64,000 nucleotides of DNA from Muricea muricata (lineage: Eukaryota; Cnidaria; Anthozoa; Malacalcyonacea; Plexauridae): contig OY979716.1 of NCBI GenBank assembly GCA_963855995.1, positions 91,767,369-91,831,368 of the forward strand, in the 5' to 3' direction. Made by a program: the position numbers and the translations under genes. Positions 61,601 through 64,000 of this stretch are shown here, piece by piece. A model generated the notes under the pieces. It had not been told where the DNA came from, made no database searches, and saw only the letters and a program-made list of their open reading frames with translations. The first letter of the stretch is position 1; every line of letters starts with the position of its first letter.

Positions 61601-64000
61601 ATATGCAAAATTATCAATGTCTCGGTAAGAGTTACCTGCCTCGCCTTCGGCTCGGCTGATAACTCTTACCTCGACATTGATAATTCCGCATATCACAAAA
61701 ACCTCATCCAATATTGTTATTATTTTTCTTTGGTTACTCGATTCTGATTGGCTAAGAACTGTGCCGATTAATCATTAATCGGCATAGTGTACCGATTAAA
61801 AATTAATCTGCCCGGATGCACGTTCAACACTATAGTCTCCACCCTGTTAAATTCAAAGAATCCGCATAAAGCTAACAACACAACTCCAAATCTGAAGTTG
61901 AATTAGGTTCAAAATAAGTCCATGTGAAGCTCAAGTAATTCCTTGACATTATATTACACCTAACATCGTGAGCAATCTCTTCTTTCTAAAAAAGAATATT
62001 TCGTACAGTCTTGTATGCACCCAATAAGAACGAAGAGAATAAAGCTAAGCATTACCCGTACCGACGTGGGTAATCCGCTGATTTGTCTTCGCTCTCAGTG
62101 GCAAATATATTTCACACAGATTATGTGAAGACCATGATTGAGTGGAAAATAGTATTATTATTTTTTTTCACAGGAGTGTCAGCAAAATTTCAGCGTAAAA
62201 GACTACGTCGACAACTTACGGGATACTGTGGCTCTCCAGACCAATGTACAGGAAACACGACAGTATTCCCGGTCGAGAATAACAATAGATGCCACTGCGA
62301 TGAAGCTTGCTTCAAAACGTTCTCTGACTGCTGTCCGGACTATAAGAGACACTGTGGTCTCCAAGAATCATCCGAAATTCAATCCAAGACTAAGTGGAAA
62401 TGTGTGGAACTCAGTTGGTCGCCGACTTGGCCATGTTTAAACGAAGGAGTGACAGGAGTTTGGATGATTAATAAATGCTCTGTGAGCTGGCCTTTTGACA
62501 AACTGAGATCAAAATGTGAGAATGCTCCAACGGAATTTTCGTACCCCGTAGAGGACTTTATCCCAGTCGTTGACGAAAGTGGCAAAACATTTCGGAACAA
62601 GCATTGTGCTTTGTGCAACAAAGTAAACGATTACACCACCTGGAAAATTGGCGTTTTTACTTTTGTTATTCCTCCCGACGAACTGGACATTGACTCAAGG
62701 CTGAAGTTCGTCGAAAATAATGGAGGAATGATCCAAAATATTTCACCACGCGGCGACCATCCGCGGAGATTTTGTTTCGGAAGAAATTATATCGCCAATT
62801 GCAGTTTCGGCGCAGACTCTAGATCAATTAAAGCTTGCGTTGAAGGTTCGATTGAAGTTGTCACAAGTACACTCGATGGTAAATATCTTTACTTCAAAAA
62901 CTTTGCTTGCGCAGCGTGTAATGGGCATCGTAGGTTGAATGAATGGAAAACGGGTGAAGTGTGCGAACCCATACTTCCTGAAGGATTTTCGGTTGTCTTT
63001 AACATAGATGATAAAAAACCTATCACTAATGTGGTGCAAAGGTACTGCCCTCAGGGGTCTGTTTATGACACTACCCTAAAGTTCTGTCGCGAAGGACATA
63101 TTGTCTCTTCCACAGATGAACTGACCGACGAGTATCTAATGCTGTTATGGTTTAGTCAGCCTAGATCCCGACACAACAGAAGATCAAGATCGAAGCTTGA
63201 AAATCATCTCAAATTAGCATTGACCTCTCGCTTTTTGCTTCTGGACAATCAAATTTCTCATATGGCTTTCCACCGGCAAGACGAAAGAAATAATTTACTC
63301 GTTTCTTCATTTCGTTTAACTCTGACTCCCTTTCAAACCCTTTTAACAGCGAACCAAAACATGACCAGCTTAAATGTTACACCTCAAGAAAACACCGCGT
63401 TCTTGGAACTTCTGCACTTTACAGGTAATATTTCCTTGGACTGGAAAAACTCTAGTTTTTCTGTAGTGAAAGTAATTTCTAAACGTCTTTCATGCTACGG
63501 TAAAAAGAACTTTCAAAGAAATGAATACGAAATAAATAGGAAAAATGGCACTCTTGTTGTGAATAGAACAGGAGAGATATTTTTTCTTCAAGATTATACT
63601 GCTTTCGAGGAAAATGATGGAAACATTACTTTATGTAGTAAACTAGTCTTTTCAGATTGCAACGAAGGCGCATACGTGCCTTTGAGACGTGATGAGTACG
63701 TGATTTTTCCAAATTTGTCAATTTATTACAACACAACTATGACGATTATTCATTTTGGCGAGTATCAGATTCATGAATTATTGAACAAAGGCAAAAGTAA
63801 CACATCAGACTTGGCTTTATCGACGAACGTGACGATATCTGTTTGTTTGTCACTTAGTAACACCTACCATGGAACCGAAACAGATTACAGCACAGCGACG
63901 AGCAGTGATGGCGTACGGATCGTAACATTGATTGGTTTCAGTATTTCGATATTCTGTCTCGCACTGCTTTTGCTGACATATGGTTTATTCCAAGAATTAA
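52645..64000 (+). CDS. Somatomedin-B family-B (adhesion/secretin-like) GPCR, 3' partial
   Basis: Exon 1 (52645-52744) encodes a signal peptide (SLLLACLIISCGSICVG); its GTTAGT donor is in phase 1. Exon 2 starts at 62174 after CAG with the matching phase and stays open to the window edge, giving about 642 residues so far. Residues 41-46 (RKRLRR) look like a furin site. Residues 52-94 form an SMB domain with all eight Cys (C52, C58, C73, C75, C79, C86, C87, C94). A long Cys-containing ectodomain with many N-glycosylation sites follows. A hydrophobic helix at the end (IVTLIGFSISIFCLALLLL) is TM1 of the 7tm_2 fold. No clear GPS cleavage motif is seen before TM1. Such receptors sit in the plasma membrane and couple to G proteins; the ligand is unknown. 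Joining exon 1 to exon 2 across 9.4 kb is inference from phase and signal peptide. Confidence 0.75.
52745..54527. other. Start of GPCR intron 1: no recognised gene
   Basis: AT-rich intron. A lone MITE end (TTAAGGTGGCTCGGTA) lies at about 53554. No other structure is seen. Confidence 0.45.
54528..54773. repeat. Inverted repeat with perfect central palindrome
   Basis: Outer arms ATAGCGCTATTTGCATTTGA and complement; ACGTGTTT; the inner arms TTGCTATGGGCGG and ACCAATGTTACTAAG pair around TCTG (54616-54675). Near-perfect cruciform potential. Confidence 0.8.
55173..55387 (-). repeat. Left (3') LTR of the Gypsy element, short form
   Basis: 215 bp. It matches the right LTR at both ends, but lacks 365 bp between two copies of ATCTCCAG; only one ATCTCCAG remains, as expected for deletion between short direct repeats. 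Confidence 0.85.
55508..57853 (-). pseudogene. Gypsy Pol: zinc knuckle, protease, RT stub, integrase
   Basis: A 781-codon minus-strand open frame whose first part (57853-57715) is MITE sequence. In order: CCHC-like knuckle (CQYCGYNYRKSDHCPAFG), aspartic protease with MEPDSGAEVNLM (DSG active site), the RT N-terminus up to SVDLRVPN, then directly the integrase: TVQIAIDFGGPYPG (first Asp), VDSDNRLPFNSEEF (second Asp) and NREAERFMQTL (Glu), then a C-terminal basic domain. RT from its catalytic YxDD block through RNase H and the integrase zinc finger is absent, yet no stop interrupts the join. Confidence 0.85.
57715..58187. mobile_element. TTAA-flanked MITE inserted in Gypsy gag
   Basis: Terminal repeats AGTGTTTATGCAACGAAATT / complement of AGTATTTATGCAACGAAATT, arms about 130 bp with an internal block AATATGCAAATATCATACTT. 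Flanked by TTAA on both sides (57711-57714, 58188-58191). 473 bp. Piggybac- and Kolobok-type elements use TTAA targets; which one mobilised this copy is unknown. Confidence 0.85.
58127..58813 (-). pseudogene. Gypsy Gag, split by a MITE
   Basis: Open minus-strand frame from 58813; true Gag sequence to about 58192. It has the retrotransposon Gag helix region (WEEWLEGIEREFRYFKI, RTKLNNHYLPKKNKHYSRY, LREKATDCEFGDTHDDRI). It ends inside the TTAA MITE. The Gag-end reading frame resumes in phase beyond the MITE at 57710 with the CCHC zinc knuckle. Confidence 0.8.
58890..59469 (-). repeat. Right (5') LTR of the Gypsy element, long form
   Basis: 580 bp, ends TGTT...AACA on its own sense strand. Contains two ATCTCCAG copies 365 bp apart that flank the part absent from the other LTR. 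Confidence 0.85.
59474..59584. repeat. Hairpin repeat H9, with a broken partner at 55065-55135
   Basis: GGACTGTATCAATTTCACC, AAATTTAGCTAAAG on the left; CTTTAGCTAAATTTGG, GCAGATACAGTCC on the right; centre GCGAGCCCGAAGGGCGAG plus CGCGCTACGCGCTCC. The segment 55065-55130 repeats the left arm (GTGACTGTATCTACTTCACC...). The Gypsy element inserted between the two. Confidence 0.8.
60605..60744. repeat. Hairpin repeat H7 (GAGCGCAGCGA centre)
   Basis: CATGGTTGGT / ACCAACCATG outer, GTACGATTTTTATTCAC and TTGTGAAGGATCG inner arms, centre ACGAGTGAGCGCAGCGAACG. Followed by TTTGTTTATTATATGAG. Part of a larger repeat to about 61245 with palindromic TTTTCACTGGTGAAAA and several CCAAT motifs, related to 48660-49180. 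Confidence 0.8.
61340..61545 (+). pseudogene. N-terminal fragment of a Crypton/KIAA1958-like recombinase protein
   Basis: Open frame starting MASRFLSSSEHEIRQLLEEK with SKNTKRTNKVAQQVFHEYL and IARVLKRFYVEVRRR. A short Asn-Thr-Lys-Arg helix region followed by a FYVEAR-type motif is the N-terminus of many cnidarian DUF3504/Crypton-type tyrosine recombinase proteins. Sense stops at about 61545 where a duplicated ACGTCGAAG and the H8 hairpin begin; no recombinase core follows. Either a truncated transposon or a broken exon; the family call is from memory of motif shape. Confidence 0.45.
61576..61718. repeat. Hairpin repeat H8 (CTTCGGCTCG centre)
   Basis: AACAATTATCGGATTCGG and TTTTTGTGATATGC arms with complement to 61718; AATTATCAATGTC and GTAAGAGTTA continue the stem; centre CTCGCCTTCGGCTCGGC. 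TTCTGATTGGCTAAG lies 25 bp downstream. Confidence 0.8.

Larger units (their letters stand above)
59934..62173. other. End of GPCR intron 1: no host gene
   Basis: Apart from hairpins H7 and H8 and the recombinase-like scrap there is no supported gene. The palindromic TTTTCACYAGTGAAAA-type blocks and CCAAT motifs at 61040-61220 are the main structure. It ends with a T-rich tract and the CAG acceptor at 62171-62173. Confidence 0.5.

Overview
The window is animal nuclear DNA: AT-rich, with spliced genes, long introns and dense, nested transposable elements. The gene content (a RING/B-box/coiled-coil protein ending in a TLDc domain, a somatomedin-B family-B GPCR, a GOT1 vesicle-transport protein, a COMTD1-like O-methyltransferase) and the repeat mix (DIRS, Gypsy, hAT-type MITEs, THAP-DDE transposon, foldback elements) point to a cnidarian such as a sea anemone or coral. 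That assignment is inference; no rRNA or mitochondrial marker is present.

Four host genes can be assembled by joining exons across canonical splice sites with matching phase. (1) A COMTD1-like SAM-dependent O-methyltransferase, plus strand, five exons from 28 to 17068; its 5' end lies off the window. (2) A TRIM-like RING, B-box, B-box, coiled-coil, TLDc protein, minus strand, four exons from 33175 to 22642, 563 aa. (3) A GOT1/GOLT1B vesicle-transport protein, plus strand, five exons from 37780 to 46358, 140 aa. (4) A secreted-exon plus SMB/7TM family-B GPCR, plus strand, starting at 52645 and running off the right edge in TM1. The first two genes are convergent, the second and third divergent.

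Most of the remaining DNA is transposons in introns. Intron 1 of the methyltransferase carries a broken Gypsy element (about 1480-3720) and a foldback element with repeat-bearing arms (4685-5863). Intron 3 holds another foldback (7440-8790). Intron 4 holds a LINE scrap, an apparently intact DNA transposon (about 12.2-16.04 kb) with a spliced THAP-DDE transposase gene and a convergent spliced ULP1-type cysteine protease gene, and a foldback made of tandem hairpins (16052-16865). Intron 2 of the RBCC-TLDc gene contains a full-length but decayed DIRS element (25242-30481), itself interrupted by a MITE with an 8-bp target duplication. The first GOT1 intron carries a 1.16-kb near-perfect palindrome, and its last intron a 23-bp minisatellite. 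Intron 1 of the GPCR gene contains a five-layer nest at 54.78-59.93 kb: a MITE split by a hAT-like element, which carries hairpin repeats split by an LTR retrotransposon, whose gag is split by a TTAA-flanked MITE.

A recurrent theme is a set of at least ten 100-140-bp hairpins with unrelated stems but the same GC-rich central vocabulary (TCGCTGCGCTC or CTTCGGCTCG), often near TTTATTATAT and GATTGG (CCAAT-box) motifs. Together with the transposase/ULP1-protease pair, these are the best candidates for something not yet described.
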